DNA of 64,000 nt from Streptomyces cathayae (GCF_029760955.1 NZ_CP121682.1:3534001-3598000); one strand, 5' to 3'. Shown: positions 1 through 10,296, numbered from the stretch's first letter. Translations and numbers: made by a program. The notes: generated by a model not told the origin, from the letters alone.

Positions 1-494
1 GCCTCGGCGGCCAGCCGCAGCTCCCCGGGCGCCGTCACGCCGAAGGAGCACCCGGCGAGCCGCTGCACGTCCACGGGGGTGCCGGTGAACGTCATCGCCG
101 GGTGCAGGGCCAGCGGCAGCGCCCCGGCCCGCAGGGCGGGGTCCAGCACCTTCGCGCCGTACCGCCCGGAGGTGTGCACGAGGAGTTGGCCCGGCCGCAC
201 CGCCCCCGTCCCGGCGAGTCCGGAGACCAGCTCGGGCAGCGCGTCGTCCGGGACGGTCAGCAGCACCAGCTCGGCCCGCGCCAGCACCTCGGCGGGCGGG
301 ACCACCGGTACGCCGGGGAGCAGTTGCTCGGCCCGCCCCCTGGACGCGGCGGAGACGGCGGAGACGGCCACCGGTCGGTGTCCGGCGAGTCGGAGGGACG
401 CGGCCAGGGCCGGGCCCACCCGCCCGGCGCCGACGACGCCGACGGTGAGCCGCGCGGGGCGGTCCCTGGGATCCGGTTGTGGGGCTGTGTTCAC
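1..494 (-). CDS. DUF2520 / Rossmann-like NAD(P)-binding protein, partial
   Basis: This open frame runs off the left edge, so only the first 164 or so residues are present. Translation from the GTG at 494 gives a classic dinucleotide-binding start, GVVGAGRVGPALA, a GxGxxG turn after a hydrophobic strand at residues 18-30. It continues with LVLLTVPDDALPELV and LALHPAMTF, as in the DUF2520 family of ketopantoate-reductase-like proteins. The family is often found beside panC in actinobacteria, but that neighbour would lie outside the window. The substrate is unknown. GTG was chosen because the Rossmann strand begins 17 residues later and no better start is visible. Confidence 0.8.
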   Translation of the reverse strand, partial: MNTAPQPDPRDRPARLTVGVVGAGRVGPALAASLRLAGHRPVAVSAVSAASRGRAEQLLPGVPVVPPAEVLARAELVLLTVPDDALPELVSGLAGTGAVRPGQLLVHTSGRYGAKVLDPALRAGALPLALHPAMTFTGTPVDVQRLAGCSFGVTAPGELRLAAE

Positions 495-595
495 GCGACG
501 GCGGCCTTCCCGTTCCAGTCCGCTCGGGGTACCGGACGATTTCTCGTCATGTTAACGCGATCGGTTCCCCGGGTGTTCGGTCGCGCCGTCGTGTG

Positions 596-637
596 CGGAA
601 CGCGGAACGCAGAACACGGAGCGCAGAACTCAGAACG
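596..637. repeat. Tandem heptamer repeat, six copies
   Basis: Six consecutive 7-bp units of the type CGGAACG / CAGAACG lie in the divergent gap between the DUF2520 gene and the aldolase-type gene. The copies differ by one to three bases. They could be a binding site for a regulator that reads 7-bp direct repeats or a slippage-prone tract; no function is proven. Confidence 0.6.
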
Positions 638-683
638 CAAACCCTGATGCCCCCGCTCCCCCGCGCGGGGGATGATCCCGGGC

Positions 684-1907
684 ATGGGTGATACGGCGGA
701 CAACGGCATGGCACCAGCGGAACAGGACGAGCGGCGCACCGGTGGGGAGGGGCACCGCGAGCTCCGCGAACGGCGGGTCGCCGCCTATCGCGCCGCCCCG
801 CGCGTCCTCGCCCGCCCCGGGTTCCTGGGCACGCTCCGGGAACGGCTGGCGCTGCTGGCGGAGGCGGACGGCCGGTACGACCTGGACGAGGCGTCCGACC
901 TGTACGGCGACGGTGTCGTCGAGGCGCTGGAGGAGCGGGTCGCCGGGCTCCTCGGCACCGAGGCGGCCGCGTTCTTCCCGACCGGCACGATGGCCCAGCA
1001 GGTGGCGCTGCGCTGCTGGGCGGGCCGTACCGGCAGTCCCGTCGTCGCCCTGCACGGGCTCAGCCACCCCGAGGTCCACGAGCGGAACGCGTTCAGCCGG
1101 GTCGCCGGGCTGCGTCCGGTGCGGGTGACGAGCGAGCCCAGGACGCCGACCGCCGCCGAGGTGCGGGACTTCGATGAGCCCTTCGGCGCGCTGATGCTGG
1201 AGCTCCCCCTCCGGGACGCCGGTTTCCTGCTGCCCACCTGGGAGGAGCTCACCGAGGTGGTGGCCGCCGCGCGGGAACGCGAGGCCGTGGTGCACTTCGA
1301 CGGGGCCCGGCTGTGGGAGTGCGTCGTCCACTTCGGCCGGCCGCTGGACGAGATCGCCGGCCTGGCGGACAGCGTCTACGTGTCGTTCTACAAGTCGCTC
1401 GACGGCTTCGGCGGCGCGGCCCTCGCCGGTCCCGGGGCGCTGGTGGCGGAGGCGAAGGCCTGGCGGCACCGGTACGGCGGCACCGCCTTCCAGCAGTTCC
1501 CGACCGCGCTGTCGGCCCTGATCGGTCTGGAGCGGGAGCTGCCCCGGCTGCCGGAGTACGTCACCCACGCGCGGGTGGTGGCCGCCGCGCTGCGCGAGGG
1601 CCTGGCCACGGCCGGGGTGCCGTGGGCCCGCGTCCATCCCGAGGTGCCGCACACCCACGACTTCCAGGTGTGGCTGCCGTACGACGCGGAGACCCTCGCA
1701 CAGTCGGCGATCCGCACGGCCGAGGAGACGGGGACCATGCTGTTCGCCAACGGCTGGGATCAGCGGGGCCCCGGCCTGGCGCTCACCGAGGTGTACGTGC
1801 GGGCGGCCGGCCTGGAGTGGACCCCCGACGACGTGCGGACGGCGGCCGCGGAGTTCGTGAACCGGCTGACGGAGACGGTGCCGACGCCGGGGACGGCCGG
1901 AGGGTAG
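684..1907 (+). CDS. Threonine aldolase-type (beta-eliminating lyase fold) PLP enzyme
   Basis: A protein of about 407 residues of the aromatic amino acid beta-eliminating lyase/threonine aldolase family, fold type I PLP enzymes. Visible landmarks are FFPTGTMAQQ (cofactor phosphate region), VVHFDGARLWE (the aspartate that pairs with the pyridine nitrogen) and SFYKSLDGFGGAAL, whose lysine should form the internal aldimine. It probably cleaves or retro-aldolizes a beta-hydroxy amino acid; the natural substrate cannot be read from the sequence. ATG at 684 is preferred over the in-frame ATG at 672 because a G-rich Shine-Dalgarno stretch ends at about 671. It is monocistronic and convergent with the TmrB-like gene. 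Confidence 0.8.
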   Translation: MGDTADNGMAPAEQDERRTGGEGHRELRERRVAAYRAAPRVLARPGFLGTLRERLALLAEADGRYDLDEASDLYGDGVVEALEERVAGLLGTEAAAFFPTGTMAQQVALRCWAGRTGSPVVALHGLSHPEVHERNAFSRVAGLRPVRVTSEPRTPTAAEVRDFDEPFGALMLELPLRDAGFLLPTWEELTEVVAAAREREAVVHFDGARLWECVVHFGRPLDEIAGLADSVYVSFYKSLDGFGGAALAGPGALVAEAKAWRHRYGGTAFQQFPTALSALIGLERELPRLPEYVTHARVVAAALREGLATAGVPWARVHPEVPHTHDFQVWLPYDAETLAQSAIRTAEETGTMLFANGWDQRGPGLALTEVYVRAAGLEWTPDDVRTAAAEFVNRLTETVPTPGTAGG

Positions 1908-1956
1908 TGCCCGCGGGGCCGGCGGCGCCCGCATCGCCGCGGCGCCGGCGGGAGCC

Positions 1957-2589
1957 TCAGTCGAAGCGGATGTGCCGGAGCCCGACGCGCGCCTGCCGCA
2001 GCCGGGTGCGCAGCGGGCCCTCGTGGTGGGGGCGCAGCTCCAGCCCCGCCAGTACGGCGATGCGGTCCGCCGTCTTCGGCACGGTGGTGCGGTCCGTCCA
2101 CAAATGCTCGGCGAACTCCGGTCCGGCGAGCCGCTCCAGACAGTGATCGAGCTGCTGCACGGCCCGACTCTCCCGGTGCGGGCCCGCGTTCTTTCCCGCG
2201 ACGGAGCGCAGCAGGCGTCCGAGGCCGCGTTCGCGCAGCCGCCTCAGCACCGTCTCCCGTTCGGCGAGGAGGGCGAAGTGGTGGACGTCGTGGCCGAGTT
2301 CGCGCAGCCGGCCGACCGTCTCGGCGAAGTGGCCGGAGTCCGTGACCGTCATCGGCGCGATCACGACGCCGTCGTGCCGGGTGAGGACGAGGTCGAGGAC
2401 CTCGACGACGCCCTGCCGCCAGGAGGTCAGCTCCCGGAAGTCTTCCCGCAGTTCGGGCGGCAGCATGCGGCGCAGCCCGAAACCGGCGTGCTCCGGGTCG
2501 CAGACGACGCTGCCCGGGAGACGACGGTGTATCTCGTACGCGGTGTGTGTCTTACCGCCCCCGAAAGGGCCGTTGATCCACAGCAGCAT
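1957..2589 (-). CDS. TmrB-like P-loop ATP-binding protein
   Basis: A 210-residue protein opening with MLLWINGPFGGGKTHTAYEI, in which GPFGGGKT (residues 7-14) is a Walker A loop. It is followed by RRLPGSVVCDPEHAGFGLRRMLP, which matches the tunicamycin-resistance (TmrB) family of small P-loop proteins. TmrB of Bacillus is known to bind tunicamycin and ATP at the membrane, but Streptomyces homologues are mostly uncharacterised. The lid-like segment LRRLRERGLGRLLRSVAGKN suggests a phosphotransferase-type fold. A resistance role is possible but only inferred. It lies 31 bp after the response regulator gene on the same strand and may be cotranscribed. Confidence 0.7.
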   Translation of the reverse strand: MLLWINGPFGGGKTHTAYEIHRRLPGSVVCDPEHAGFGLRRMLPPELREDFRELTSWRQGVVEVLDLVLTRHDGVVIAPMTVTDSGHFAETVGRLRELGHDVHHFALLAERETVLRRLRERGLGRLLRSVAGKNAGPHRESRAVQQLDHCLERLAGPEFAEHLWTDRTTVPKTADRIAVLAGLELRPHHEGPLRTRLRQARVGLRHIRFD

Positions 2590-2620
2590 GCGCCGACCCT
2601 ACCGACGCCGGGGCCCCCGG

Positions 2621-3292
2621 TCAGCCGTTTCCGCCGGCCCGTACCAGTCCCGTCTCGTAGGCGAGGACCACCACCTGCACCCGGTCCCGCAGCCCCAGCT
2701 TGGTCAGGATGCGGCCCACGTGCGTCTTCACCGTCGCCTCCGACAGCACCAGCCGGGCCGCGATCTCGCCGTTGGACAGGCCCTGCGCGACCAGCACCAT
2801 GACCTCCCGCTCCCGCCCGGTGAGCCGCTCCAGCGCCTTGTGCCGGGGCTGCTCGGCGGTGGTCGGCAGCATGGGGGCGAAGCGGTTCAGGAGCCGGCGG
2901 GTGGTGGACGGCGCGACCACGGCGTCGCCGCTGTGCACCGCGCGGATCGCGGCGAGCAGTTCGCCGGGGGGCACGTCCTTGAGCATGAAGCCGGAGGCGC
3001 CCGCCTTCAGCCCGGAGAAGGCGTACTCGTCGAGGTCGAAGGTGGTCAGGATCAGCACCTTCGGCGGGTCGGTGTCCGCGCAGATCCGGCGGGTCGCCTC
3101 CACCCCGTCCAGCTTCGGCATCCGGACGTCCATGAGCACCACGTCGACGGCGGTGGCGCGCAGCACCTGGAGGGCCTCCACACCGTCGCCCGCCTCCGCC
3201 ACGACCTCCATGTCCGGTTGGGCGTCGAGCACCATCCGGAACCCGGTGCGCAGCAGCACCTGGTCGTCGACGAGCATCACGCGGATCGCCAT
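2621..3292 (-). CDS. NarL/LuxR-type response regulator
   Basis: A 223-residue two-component response regulator. The receiver domain (1-120) has the acidic pair D9/D10, the phosphoacceptor D55 in VVLMDVRMP, the conserved Thr in ILTTFD and the Lys in [10 protein letters not shown]. The C-terminal LuxR helix-turn-helix reads [20 protein letters not shown] and continues to [12 protein letters not shown] at 3292 is preceded by AAGAGGACC and matches the family start, so longer upstream frames are not used. It follows the cognate sensor kinase gene on the same strand (73 bp gap), and the kinase is of the HisKA_3 type that pairs with this class. Confidence 0.9.
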   Translation of the reverse strand: MAIRVMLVDDQVLLRTGFRMVLDAQPDMEVVAEAGDGVEALQVLRATAVDVVLMDVRMPKLDGVEATRRICADTDPPKVLILTTFDLDEYAFSGLKAGASGFMLKDVPPGELLAAIRAVHSGDAVVAPSTTRRLLNRFAPMLPTTAEQPRHKALERLTGREREVMVLVAQGLSNGEIAARLVLSEATVKTHVGRILTKLGLRDRVQVVVLAYETGLVRAGGNG

Positions 3293-3365
3293 CGGGTCCT
3301 CTTCCAGTCCGGTTCCAGGCCAGTGTCGCAGTGGTCGGCACAGGGCGTGCGCGAGCGTCCGGGTG

Positions 3366-4568
3366 TCAGGGGCCGGGTTTGAGCGGCAGCAGGACACTGA
3401 TGCGGAATCCTCCGCCCGGCCGCGGACCCGCGTCCAGGGTGCCGCCGACCATACCGACCCGCTCGCGCATGCCGATCAGACCGTGGCCCTGGCCGTCGAA
3501 CCCGCCCTCCTCGTACAGCTCGTGCGGGGCGCCCTTGCCGTCGTCCTCCACCAGCAGGCCGAGACCGTCGTCGAAGTACACCAGGCGCACGCTGGCGCCC
3601 GTGTCGGGCCCGCCGTGCTTGCGGGTGTTGGTGAGCGCCTCCTGCACGATGCGGTACGCGGTGAGTTCCACACCGCTGGGCAGCGGACGCGGGGTGCCCT
3701 CGATCTTGAAGTCCACCGGCAGTCCGGCCTCCCGGCACTGCTCGACGAGGTCCTCGATCTGCTGCGCGTCGGGCTGCGGCACGTACTCGCCGGCCTCCTC
3801 GTGCTCGCCGGTGCGCAGCACGCCGAGCAGGCGGCGCATCTCGGCGAGGGCCTGGCGGCCGGTGGAGGAGATGGTCTCCAGGGCCTTCTTCGCCTGGTCG
3901 GGCGCGGCGTCGAGGACGTAGGCGGCGCCGTCGGCCTGGACCACCATCACCGACACGTTGTGGGCGACGACGTCGTGCAGTTCACGGGCTATGCGGGCGC
4001 GTTCGGCGGCGACCGCGACCTTGGCCTGCGCCTCGCGCTCCTTCTCCAGCCGGGCGGCGCGCTCCTCCAGTTGGGCGAAGTAGGCACGCCGGGTGCGCAT
4101 GGAGTCGCCGAGCACCCAGGCGAGGGCGAAGGGCACGGTCTGGAAGATCACCATGGCGATGTTGCCCGCCACGCTCACGTCCTCGAACGGCCAGCGCGCC
4201 TGCGCCACGGGAGCCGCGCACAGGCCGGCGACCAGCGCCAGCCGGGAGGCCCAGCGGGCGCCGACGGTGGCGACCGTGTAGACGATCACCAGCAGGGCGA
4301 AGTCGGCGGGCACCGTCGCCACGTTCAGGATCACCTGGAGCACGCCCAGCACGACGGCCAGGACCAGCATCCGCTCCGGCATCCGGCGGCGCAGCGCGAC
4401 GACCAGCGACAGCAGCAGCGTGACCGTCACGGCCAGGGCCGTCGGCGGGGTCCCGTGGCCCTCCTCGACGGGTGCTCCGCTGAACAACGAAATCCCGAAC
4501 AGGACCACGGCCCAGAAGCCGTCCACCCCTGTCGGGTGTCTGCGGAGAAAATCATAGAAGCGCTGCAC
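3366..4568 (-). CDS. NarL-family sensor histidine kinase
   Basis: A 400-residue membrane histidine kinase. About four to five hydrophobic segments fill residues 18-155. A coiled linker (160-190) leads to the HisKA_3 dimerisation helix with [17 protein letters not shown], where His198 is the likely phosphorylated residue. The C-terminal HATPase domain has LTNTRKHGG (N box), VEDDGKGA (G1) and [13 protein letters not shown] (G2). There is no large extracellular sensor loop, so it probably senses within or at the membrane. The GTG start at 4568 has little Shine-Dalgarno support. The adjacent response regulator gene is the obvious partner; the signal and regulon are unknown. Confidence 0.88.
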   Translation of the reverse strand: MQRFYDFLRRHPTGVDGFWAVVLFGISLFSGAPVEEGHGTPPTALAVTVTLLLSLVVALRRRMPERMLVLAVVLGVLQVILNVATVPADFALLVIVYTVATVGARWASRLALVAGLCAAPVAQARWPFEDVSVAGNIAMVIFQTVPFALAWVLGDSMRTRRAYFAQLEERAARLEKEREAQAKVAVAAERARIARELHDVVAHNVSVMVVQADGAAYVLDAAPDQAKKALETISSTGRQALAEMRRLLGVLRTGEHEEAGEYVPQPDAQQIEDLVEQCREAGLPVDFKIEGTPRPLPSGVELTAYRIVQEALTNTRKHGGPDTGASVRLVYFDDGLGLLVEDDGKGAPHELYEEGGFDGQGHGLIGMRERVGMVGGTLDAGPRPGGGFRISVLLPLKPGP

Positions 4569-4718
4569 GTGACCCAGCGTAGGGAAGCAAACTGCGTGCA
4601 GGGGTCAACCGGAGGGCCGATCCCCGGTCGGCACGTGTACTCCGCAAGGTGGAGGCCCGGCATATCCGCGCGCTTAACCTGGCTCCGTGACAGCGACGAC
4701 GAGCGGCGGGGGGCGCCG

Positions 4719-5723
4719 GTGACGGCGGTGACGGAAGGCGGCTGGCGCGGTTGGGGAGCGGCGGCCCGGGCCGCCCTGTACGGGCCGGACGGCTTCTACC
4801 GTCGGCCGGAGGGCCCCGCCGGGCACTTCCGTACGTCGGTGCACGCCTCACCGCTGTTCGCCGGGGCCGTGGCACGGCTGCTGTGCCGGGTCGACGAGGT
4901 GCTGGGCCGGCCCGCGGTGCTCGACTTCGTGGACATGGGGGCGGGCCGGGGCGAACTGGTCACGGGCGTCCTCGCCGCGCTGCCCGCCGGGGTGGCGGCG
5001 CGCGTGCGGGCGTACGCCGTCGAACTCGCCGGCCGTCCCGGCGGACTCGACCGCGGCATCGAGTGGCGGACCGAGCCCCCGGAAGGGATCACCGGGCTGC
5101 TGTTCGCCAACGAGTGGCTGGACAACGTGCCCCTGGAGGTCGCCGAGGTGGACCCGGCGGGCGCCTTGCGCCGGGTGCTGGTGCGGAAGGACGGCACGGA
5201 ACGGCTCGGGGCGCCGGTCACCGGTCCGGAGGCCGAGTGGCTGGCCCGCTGGTGGCCGCTGCCGGGCGGGGAGGGGCTGCGGGCGGAGATCGGGCTGCCC
5301 CGGGACCTGGCGTGGGCGGCGGCGGTCGGGACGCTCGAGCGGGGGCTCGCCGTCGCCGTGGACTACGCGCACTCGGCGGACGCGCGCCCGCCGTTCGGGA
5401 CCCTCACGGGCTTCCGGGAGGGGCGGGAGACGACGCCCGTGCCGGACGGGTCGTGCGACATCACCGCGCACGTCGCCCTCGACTCCTGCGCGGCGGCCTG
5501 CGCGCTCCCCGGTGCCCGCCTGCTCCCTCAGCGGGCGGCCCTGCGCTCCCTGGGCCTCACCGGCGCGCGCCCCCCGCTCACGCTGGCGTCCGCCGACCCC
5601 GCCGGCTACGTGCGCGCCCTCGCGGGCGCCTCCCAGGCCGCCGAACTCACCGCGACGGGCGGACTCGGCGACTTCGGGTGGCTGCTGCAGCCCGTGGGCA
5701 TCCCGGACGTCCTCGCGGACTGA
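4719..5723 (+). CDS. MidA-like SAM-dependent methyltransferase
   Basis: A 334-residue protein of the DUF185/MidA superfamily. [20 protein letters not shown] (about residue 68 on) is a glycine-rich SAM-binding motif I, and [15 protein letters not shown] matches the family's ANE-x-LD block. [16 protein letters not shown] near residue 250 fits the conserved C-terminal DITAHVDF-type motif. The human member, NDUFAF7, methylates an arginine of a complex I subunit. It is notable that a NuoD-like gene, the bacterial counterpart of that subunit, lies 92 bp away in convergent orientation. The GTG at 4719 follows a G-run acting as ribosome-binding site; a second GTG at 4728 is possible. Confidence 0.8.
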   Translation: MTAVTEGGWRGWGAAARAALYGPDGFYRRPEGPAGHFRTSVHASPLFAGAVARLLCRVDEVLGRPAVLDFVDMGAGRGELVTGVLAALPAGVAARVRAYAVELAGRPGGLDRGIEWRTEPPEGITGLLFANEWLDNVPLEVAEVDPAGALRRVLVRKDGTERLGAPVTGPEAEWLARWWPLPGGEGLRAEIGLPRDLAWAAAVGTLERGLAVAVDYAHSADARPPFGTLTGFREGRETTPVPDGSCDITAHVALDSCAAACALPGARLLPQRAALRSLGLTGARPPLTLASADPAGYVRALAGASQAAELTATGGLGDFGWLLQPVGIPDVLAD

Positions 5724-5815
5724 CCCCCGCGGGCCGGCACTGTTCTTCGATCACCCGGAGCACCCGAACTGCTCGGATGATCCGGATCACCCGGATCACC
5801 CGCCGTTGCCTGTCC

Positions 5816-6967
5816 CTACTTGTCGATGTCTCCCACCACGAAGAACATCGACCCCAGGATCGCCACCATGTCCGAGACCAGCGTCCCCGGCAGCAGTTCG
5901 GTGAGCGCCTGGATGTTGTTGTACGACGCCGAGCGCAGCTTCAGCCGGTACGGCGTCTTCTCGCCCTTGCTGACCAGGTAGTACCCGTTGATGCCGAGCG
6001 GGTTTTCGGTCCACGCGTAGGTGTGCCCCTCGGGTGCCTTGAGGACCTTCGGGAGCCGCTGGTTGACCGGTCCCGGCGGCAGGCCGGCGAGCCGGTCGAG
6101 ACAGGCGTCGGCGAGGTCGAGGGAGTTGTAGGTCTGCTCCAGGAGGCACTCGAAGCGGGCGAGGCAGTCGCCCTCCTCGCGGGTCACGACCTTCAGGACG
6201 TCCCCCAGTTCGCCGTAGGCGAGATACGGCTCGTCGCGGCGCAGGTCGAAGTCGACGCCCGAGGCACGGGCGATCGGTCCGCTCACGCCGTACGCGTGCA
6301 CGACGTCCGCGGAGAGGACGCCCACCCCGCGGGTGCGGCCCCGGAAGATCTCGTTGCCGAGCACCAGGTCGTCGAAGCGGTTCATGCGGGAGCGCACGTC
6401 GGCGACCGCGTCGCGCGCGCGGGTGGTCCATCCCGCCGGCAGGTCCTCCTTGAGGCCGCCCACGCGGTTGAACATGTAGTGCATGCGACCGCCGGAGACC
6501 TCCTCCATGACGTGCTGGAGCTCCTCGCGCTCGTGGAAGGCGTAGAAGATCGGCGTGATGCCGCCGAGCTCCAGCGGATAGGAACCGAGGAACATCAGGT
6601 GGTTGAGCACCCGGTTCAGCTCCGCGAGCAGCGTGCGCAGCCACACCGCGCGCTCGGGGACCTCCATGCCGAGCATCCGCTCCACCCCGAGGACCACGCC
6701 CAGCTCGTTGGAGAACGCCGACAGCCAGTCGTGGCGGTTGGCCAGCATGATGATCTGGCGGTAGTCGCGCGCCTCGAACAGCTTCTCCGCGCCCCGGTGC
6801 ATGTAGCCGATCACGGGCTCCGCGTGGTGGATGAGCTCGCCGTCCAGGACGAGCTTCAGCCGCAGCACGCCGTGCGTGGACGGATGCTGGGGCCCGATGT
6901 TGAGCACCATGTCGGTGCTCTCCGCGGCGCCGCCGATGCCGACCGTGGTCTCCGTCGTGGGAGTCAT
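5816..6967 (-). CDS. NADH-quinone oxidoreductase subunit D-like protein (isolated paralogue)
   Basis: A 383-residue member of the complex I 49-kDa/NuoD family. Motifs include [20 protein letters not shown] at residues 20-39, [28 protein letters not shown] and a C-terminal FVVGDIDK close to the family ending GEVDR. NuoD lies at the quinone-binding site of complex I. This gene stands alone with no other nuo gene in the window, so it is probably a second copy beside a full nuo operon elsewhere. The ATG at 6967 begins just before the conserved N-terminus. It may support an alternative complex or be a complex I-related assembly or enzymatic paralogue; the role is inferred only. Confidence 0.85.
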   Translation of the reverse strand: MTPTTETTVGIGGAAESTDMVLNIGPQHPSTHGVLRLKLVLDGELIHHAEPVIGYMHRGAEKLFEARDYRQIIMLANRHDWLSAFSNELGVVLGVERMLGMEVPERAVWLRTLLAELNRVLNHLMFLGSYPLELGGITPIFYAFHEREELQHVMEEVSGGRMHYMFNRVGGLKEDLPAGWTTRARDAVADVRSRMNRFDDLVLGNEIFRGRTRGVGVLSADVVHAYGVSGPIARASGVDFDLRRDEPYLAYGELGDVLKVVTREEGDCLARFECLLEQTYNSLDLADACLDRLAGLPPGPVNQRLPKVLKAPEGHTYAWTENPLGINGYYLVSKGEKTPYRLKLRSASYNNIQALTELLPGTLVSDMVAILGSMFFVVGDIDK

Positions 6968-7030
6968 GACCCCAGTCTCCCCCACGTACGCCGGGGCGTA
7001 CGCACTCCGGGGCCTACGTACGCTGGGGCC

Positions 7031-7552
7031 ATGGAGACGGGCAACCCGCACGACACGGGGACAGCGGTGGAGCCGGTGGGCCCCGGCGACGGACCGCAGT
7101 GGATCGCGCTGCCGCCAGGGCTGTTGAAGCTGCGCCGGCTGATGCTCGTGGTGTGGCTGGGGCTGCTCGCCCTGGCCGCCGGGCTGGTCCCGGGCCTGCT
7201 GGCCGGGCCCGTCTGGGCCGGCTTCGCCGTGCTGCCGCTGGCCGTGCTGGCCTGGGGCTGGGTGATGCTGGAGCGCAACTGGCGCTCCTGGCGGTACGCC
7301 GAGCGCGCCGACGACCTGCTGATCAGCCGGGGCGTCCTGTGGCGCCAGGAGACGATCGTGCCGTACGGGCGGATGCAGCTGGTCGAGGTCACCTCCGGTC
7401 CCGTCGAACGGCACTTCGGGCTGGCCAGCGTGCAGCTGCACACGGCGGCCGCGGCGACCGACGCCACCATCCCCGGCCTCGACCCGGCCGAGGCCGAACG
7501 GCTGCGCGACCGGCTCACGGAGCTGGGCGAGGCCCGATCGGCGGGGCTGTGA
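7031..7552 (+). CDS. Bacterial PH-domain membrane protein (YdbS-like)
   Basis: A 173-residue protein with two transmembrane segments (about residues 38-78), followed by a bPH2/DUF304 domain: [20 protein letters not shown], then [20 protein letters not shown]. This YdbS-type layout is usually paired with a larger YdbT-type protein, as here. The family is thought to act at the membrane and in some bacteria contributes to tolerance of membrane-active compounds. The stop codon overlaps the GTG of the next gene, so the two are translationally coupled. Confidence 0.8.
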   Translation: METGNPHDTGTAVEPVGPGDGPQWIALPPGLLKLRRLMLVVWLGLLALAAGLVPGLLAGPVWAGFAVLPLAVLAWGWVMLERNWRSWRYAERADDLLISRGVLWRQETIVPYGRMQLVEVTSGPVERHFGLASVQLHTAAAATDATIPGLDPAEAERLRDRLTELGEARSAGL

Positions 7553-8883
7553 CGGCCCCGGAGGTCCACGAGGACGTACGCGAGCGGCGCCCGGTGACCG
7601 AGCGCCGGCTGCACCCCGTCACGCCGCTCAGGCGGGCGTGGGCGCCCATAGCGGTCGTCATCGGGTGGGCGCTGCACGATCCGGACCAGGCGCAGCGTCA
7701 GCTGACCCGGCTGACCACGACGACCCTGCTGATCGGTCTCGGCGTCCTCATCCCGGCCGCCGCCCTCTACGGCTTCCTGACCTGGTGGTTCACCCATTTC
7801 GCGGTGACCGACAGCGAACTGCGCATCCGCACCGGGCTGTTGTTCCGCCGCACCGTCCACATCCGGCTGGAGCGGATCCAGGCCATCGACGTCACCCAGC
7901 CGCTGCTCGCCCGGGTCGCGGGCGTGTCGAAACTCAGACTCGACGTCATCGGCACCGACAAGAAGGACGAGCTGGCCTTCCTGGGTGCCGACCACGCCCG
8001 CGCGCTGCGCGCCGAACTGCTCGCGCGGGCGGCGGGTTTCGCCCCCGAGACGGCGCACGAGGTCGGCGAGGCGCCGTCCCGGCAGCTGCTGCGCGTGCCG
8101 CCCGGTGTCCTCGCCCTCTCCCTCGTGCTGACCGGCGGGACCTGGGTCTGGCTGATCGCCGCCCTCCTCGTGGTGCCGCCGCTGTGGATGGCCACCCACA
8201 ACCTGTGGACGCTCCTCGCCGCCGCCGTACCGCTGTTCGGCGCGGCGGGCGCGAGCAGCGTCGGCCGGTTCGTCACCGAGTACGACTGGACCCTGGGCGA
8301 GTCGCCCGACGGACTGCGGATCGACCACGGGCTGCTGGACCGGGCGCACGAGACGGTGCCGCCGGGGCGGGTGCAGACCGTGCGGATCGTGGAGCCGCTG
8401 CTGTGGCGGCGCCGGGGCTGGGTGCGGGTCGAACTCGACGTGGCCGGCTCGTCCAACTCCCTGCTGCTGCCGGTCGCTCCGCGCGAGATCGCCGAGTCCG
8501 TCGTCGCGCGCGTGCTCCCCGGCGTCCGCGTGCCGTCGCACGCGGAACTGTCCCGGCCGCCGCGGCGCGCCCGGTGGTGTATGCCGGTGTGGTGGCGCGG
8601 CTACGGGCTCGCCGTCACCGACACCGTGTTCGCCGCGCGGCACGGTCTGCTGAGCCGGACCGTCGCCCTGGTCCCGCACGCCAAGGTGCAGAGCGTACGG
8701 CTGACCCAGGGGCCCTGGGAGCGCGCCCGGGGCGTCGCGGACGTCCATGTGGACACCGGGGCCGACAAGTCCGTGACGGCCCGGCTGCGGGACGCCGACG
8801 AGGCGGCGGAGCTGCTGCGGGCCCAGGCGGAACGTTCCCGGACCGGCCGCAGGGACGCCCGCCCGGACCGCTGGATGGCCTGA
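7549..8883 (+). CDS. Bacterial PH-domain membrane protein (YdbT-like)
   Basis: A 444-residue membrane protein with repeated bPH2/DUF304 units: [20 protein letters not shown], then [20 protein letters not shown], then [20 protein letters not shown]. Paired hydrophobic segments lie near residues 35-80 and 185-245. The repeated pattern of exposed turn, hydrophobic strand and RxQ-type element ([31 protein letters not shown]) is typical of YdbT. GTG at 7549 overlaps the upstream stop as GTGA. It should form a complex or functional unit with the preceding YdbS-like protein; the substrate is unknown. Confidence 0.8.
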   Translation: MTAPEVHEDVRERRPVTERRLHPVTPLRRAWAPIAVVIGWALHDPDQAQRQLTRLTTTTLLIGLGVLIPAAALYGFLTWWFTHFAVTDSELRIRTGLLFRRTVHIRLERIQAIDVTQPLLARVAGVSKLRLDVIGTDKKDELAFLGADHARALRAELLARAAGFAPETAHEVGEAPSRQLLRVPPGVLALSLVLTGGTWVWLIAALLVVPPLWMATHNLWTLLAAAVPLFGAAGASSVGRFVTEYDWTLGESPDGLRIDHGLLDRAHETVPPGRVQTVRIVEPLLWRRRGWVRVELDVAGSSNSLLLPVAPREIAESVVARVLPGVRVPSHAELSRPPRRARWCMPVWWRGYGLAVTDTVFAARHGLLSRTVALVPHAKVQSVRLTQGPWERARGVADVHVDTGADKSVTARLRDADEAAELLRAQAERSRTGRRDARPDRWMA

Positions 8884-8913
8884 CCCCAGAACCCCAGAAA
8901 CGCGTGCGGTGCC

Positions 8914-10296
8914 TCAGGAGACCGCGCTGCGCAGTCCCTTGGTGCCGGCCGCGTCGGCTGTGCCGACTGTGCCGGCCGTACCGTGCGGGTCGGCGGTGGC
9001 GTCCGGGCCGGTCTCTTCCGGCTCGTCGTGCGCGGTCAGGTCGATGACCCGGCCGACGGTCCGCGCGTCCTCGCCGGACGGCTCGGACTCGGTATCGGTC
9101 TCGGCATCGGCCTCGGTCTCGTGCAGAGCCAGGGCCTCCTGTCCGACGACATCGGCGAGGTCCTCGCCCTGGACGCCCTCCCGGCCGGGCTCCTCCTCCT
9201 TCTGCGTACCGAAGAAGTCGAACCCTCCGTCGGTCACCGGACGCCGGACGGGCTCCGTCGGCGGTACGACCGCGACCGCGGTCGGCACGGTGAAGTGCCC
9301 GGGGGGCCGCACCGAGCGGCCGGACGGGGCCGGCGGGGCCGACTGCTCGGGCCGGGACGGCTCCTCGGGCGCGGTGCCGGTGGTGATGTCGGTGCCGGTA
9401 GCGGTGCCGGTGCCCGGGTCGGAGGAGGCCGCGCGCCCGTGCTCGCCGACCGCTCCCGGCTGCCCCTCCGTCCCGTCCTCCTGCGGCTGCTGCGGCTTCC
9501 GCTTCTTCGCGGGCTCGGGGCCGTCGTCCTCGGGGGAGTCGTCCTCGGAGGCGTGGTTCTTCGCGGCGTCGTTCTCGGGAGTGCCGTGGTGCTTGTCCTG
9601 CGCACCGTCGCCGAGCCGGTCCAGCGCCGCCTCGGCCCGCAGGAACAGCTCGGAACCCTCGGGTGAGAAGACCGAGGGAACCGTCGGCTCCGCCCCGACC
9701 GCTTCCGCCCCGGTCGTTTCCTCCACCGGGGCCCCGCCCCCGGTTCCGTCCTCGCTCCTGGCCGCCGGCACGGACGCCGTCCCGGCGGTCTCGTCACCGG
9801 ACCGCGCCGAAGGCCCGGCCGGCAGCGCGCGGGCCGGGACCGCCGCCTCTATCTCGAGCACCCGGCGCTCCTCCAGCACGCTCGCCCGCCCGGTCTCCGC
9901 GGCGGCGTACCGCCGGAGCAGTGCCGCGTGCTCGGTGCGCAGTCCGGTCAGCTCCGTGCGCTTGGCGCGCATCCGCTGCTCCAGCTTGACCCGCAGTTCG
10001 CGCGACTCCTCGAGCTCGGCCTCCAGTTCGGCGACCCGCTCCTCGAACCGCCACTCGTCACCGGCCCGCGCGCGCGTGAGGTCGGCGACCTGCTTGCCGG
10101 CCAGGGTGTCCCAGTGCCGCATGACGACCGCACCGGTGATCGCCGTGGCCGCCGCGACGGCGGCCAGCAGGCGAAGCGTCGTCGGTTGTGTGAACACCCA
10201 GGGCCCCAGGGCGCAGACGAGGGAGACGCCTGCGATCGCCGACGGGGGCAGCATCCTGTGCAGGGGCGGGGAATGACGGTGACGTCCACGTGGCAT
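8914..10296 (-). CDS. Membrane-anchored coiled-coil protein of unknown function
   Basis: A 460-residue protein not assignable to a named family. Two hydrophobic segments at about residues 17-33 and 42-58 form a membrane hairpin. They are followed by a charged coiled coil (about 75-140) rich in Glu, Arg and Leu. The remaining two thirds is low-complexity, rich in Pro, Thr, Glu, Asp and Gly, with an unusual density of acidic residues and a short ordered island (GGFDFFGTQKEEEPG). This fits a scaffold or a protein facing the cell envelope with a long flexible tail. ATG at 10296 is used because upstream codons add no conserved sequence. It is divergent from folP. Confidence 0.65.
   Translation of the reverse strand: MPRGRHRHSPPLHRMLPPSAIAGVSLVCALGPWVFTQPTTLRLLAAVAAATAITGAVVMRHWDTLAGKQVADLTRARAGDEWRFEERVAELEAELEESRELRVKLEQRMRAKRTELTGLRTEHAALLRRYAAAETGRASVLEERRVLEIEAAVPARALPAGPSARSGDETAGTASVPAARSEDGTGGGAPVEETTGAEAVGAEPTVPSVFSPEGSELFLRAEAALDRLGDGAQDKHHGTPENDAAKNHASEDDSPEDDGPEPAKKRKPQQPQEDGTEGQPGAVGEHGRAASSDPGTGTATGTDITTGTAPEEPSRPEQSAPPAPSGRSVRPPGHFTVPTAVAVVPPTEPVRRPVTDGGFDFFGTQKEEEPGREGVQGEDLADVVGQEALALHETEADAETDTESEPSGEDARTVGRVIDLTAHDEPEETGPDATADPHGTAGTVGTADAAGTKGLRSAVS

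Noticed and set aside
630..1934. A 434-codon open frame on the minus strand opposite the aldolase-type gene
   Set aside because: It is composed of Arg/Gly/Pro/His-rich text with no domain, lies exactly antisense to a clear PLP enzyme, and reflects high third-position GC.
2700..4718. The long plus-strand frame upstream of the methyltransferase
   Set aside because: It runs antisense through the two-component genes without any motif; the true protein begins at GTG 4719.
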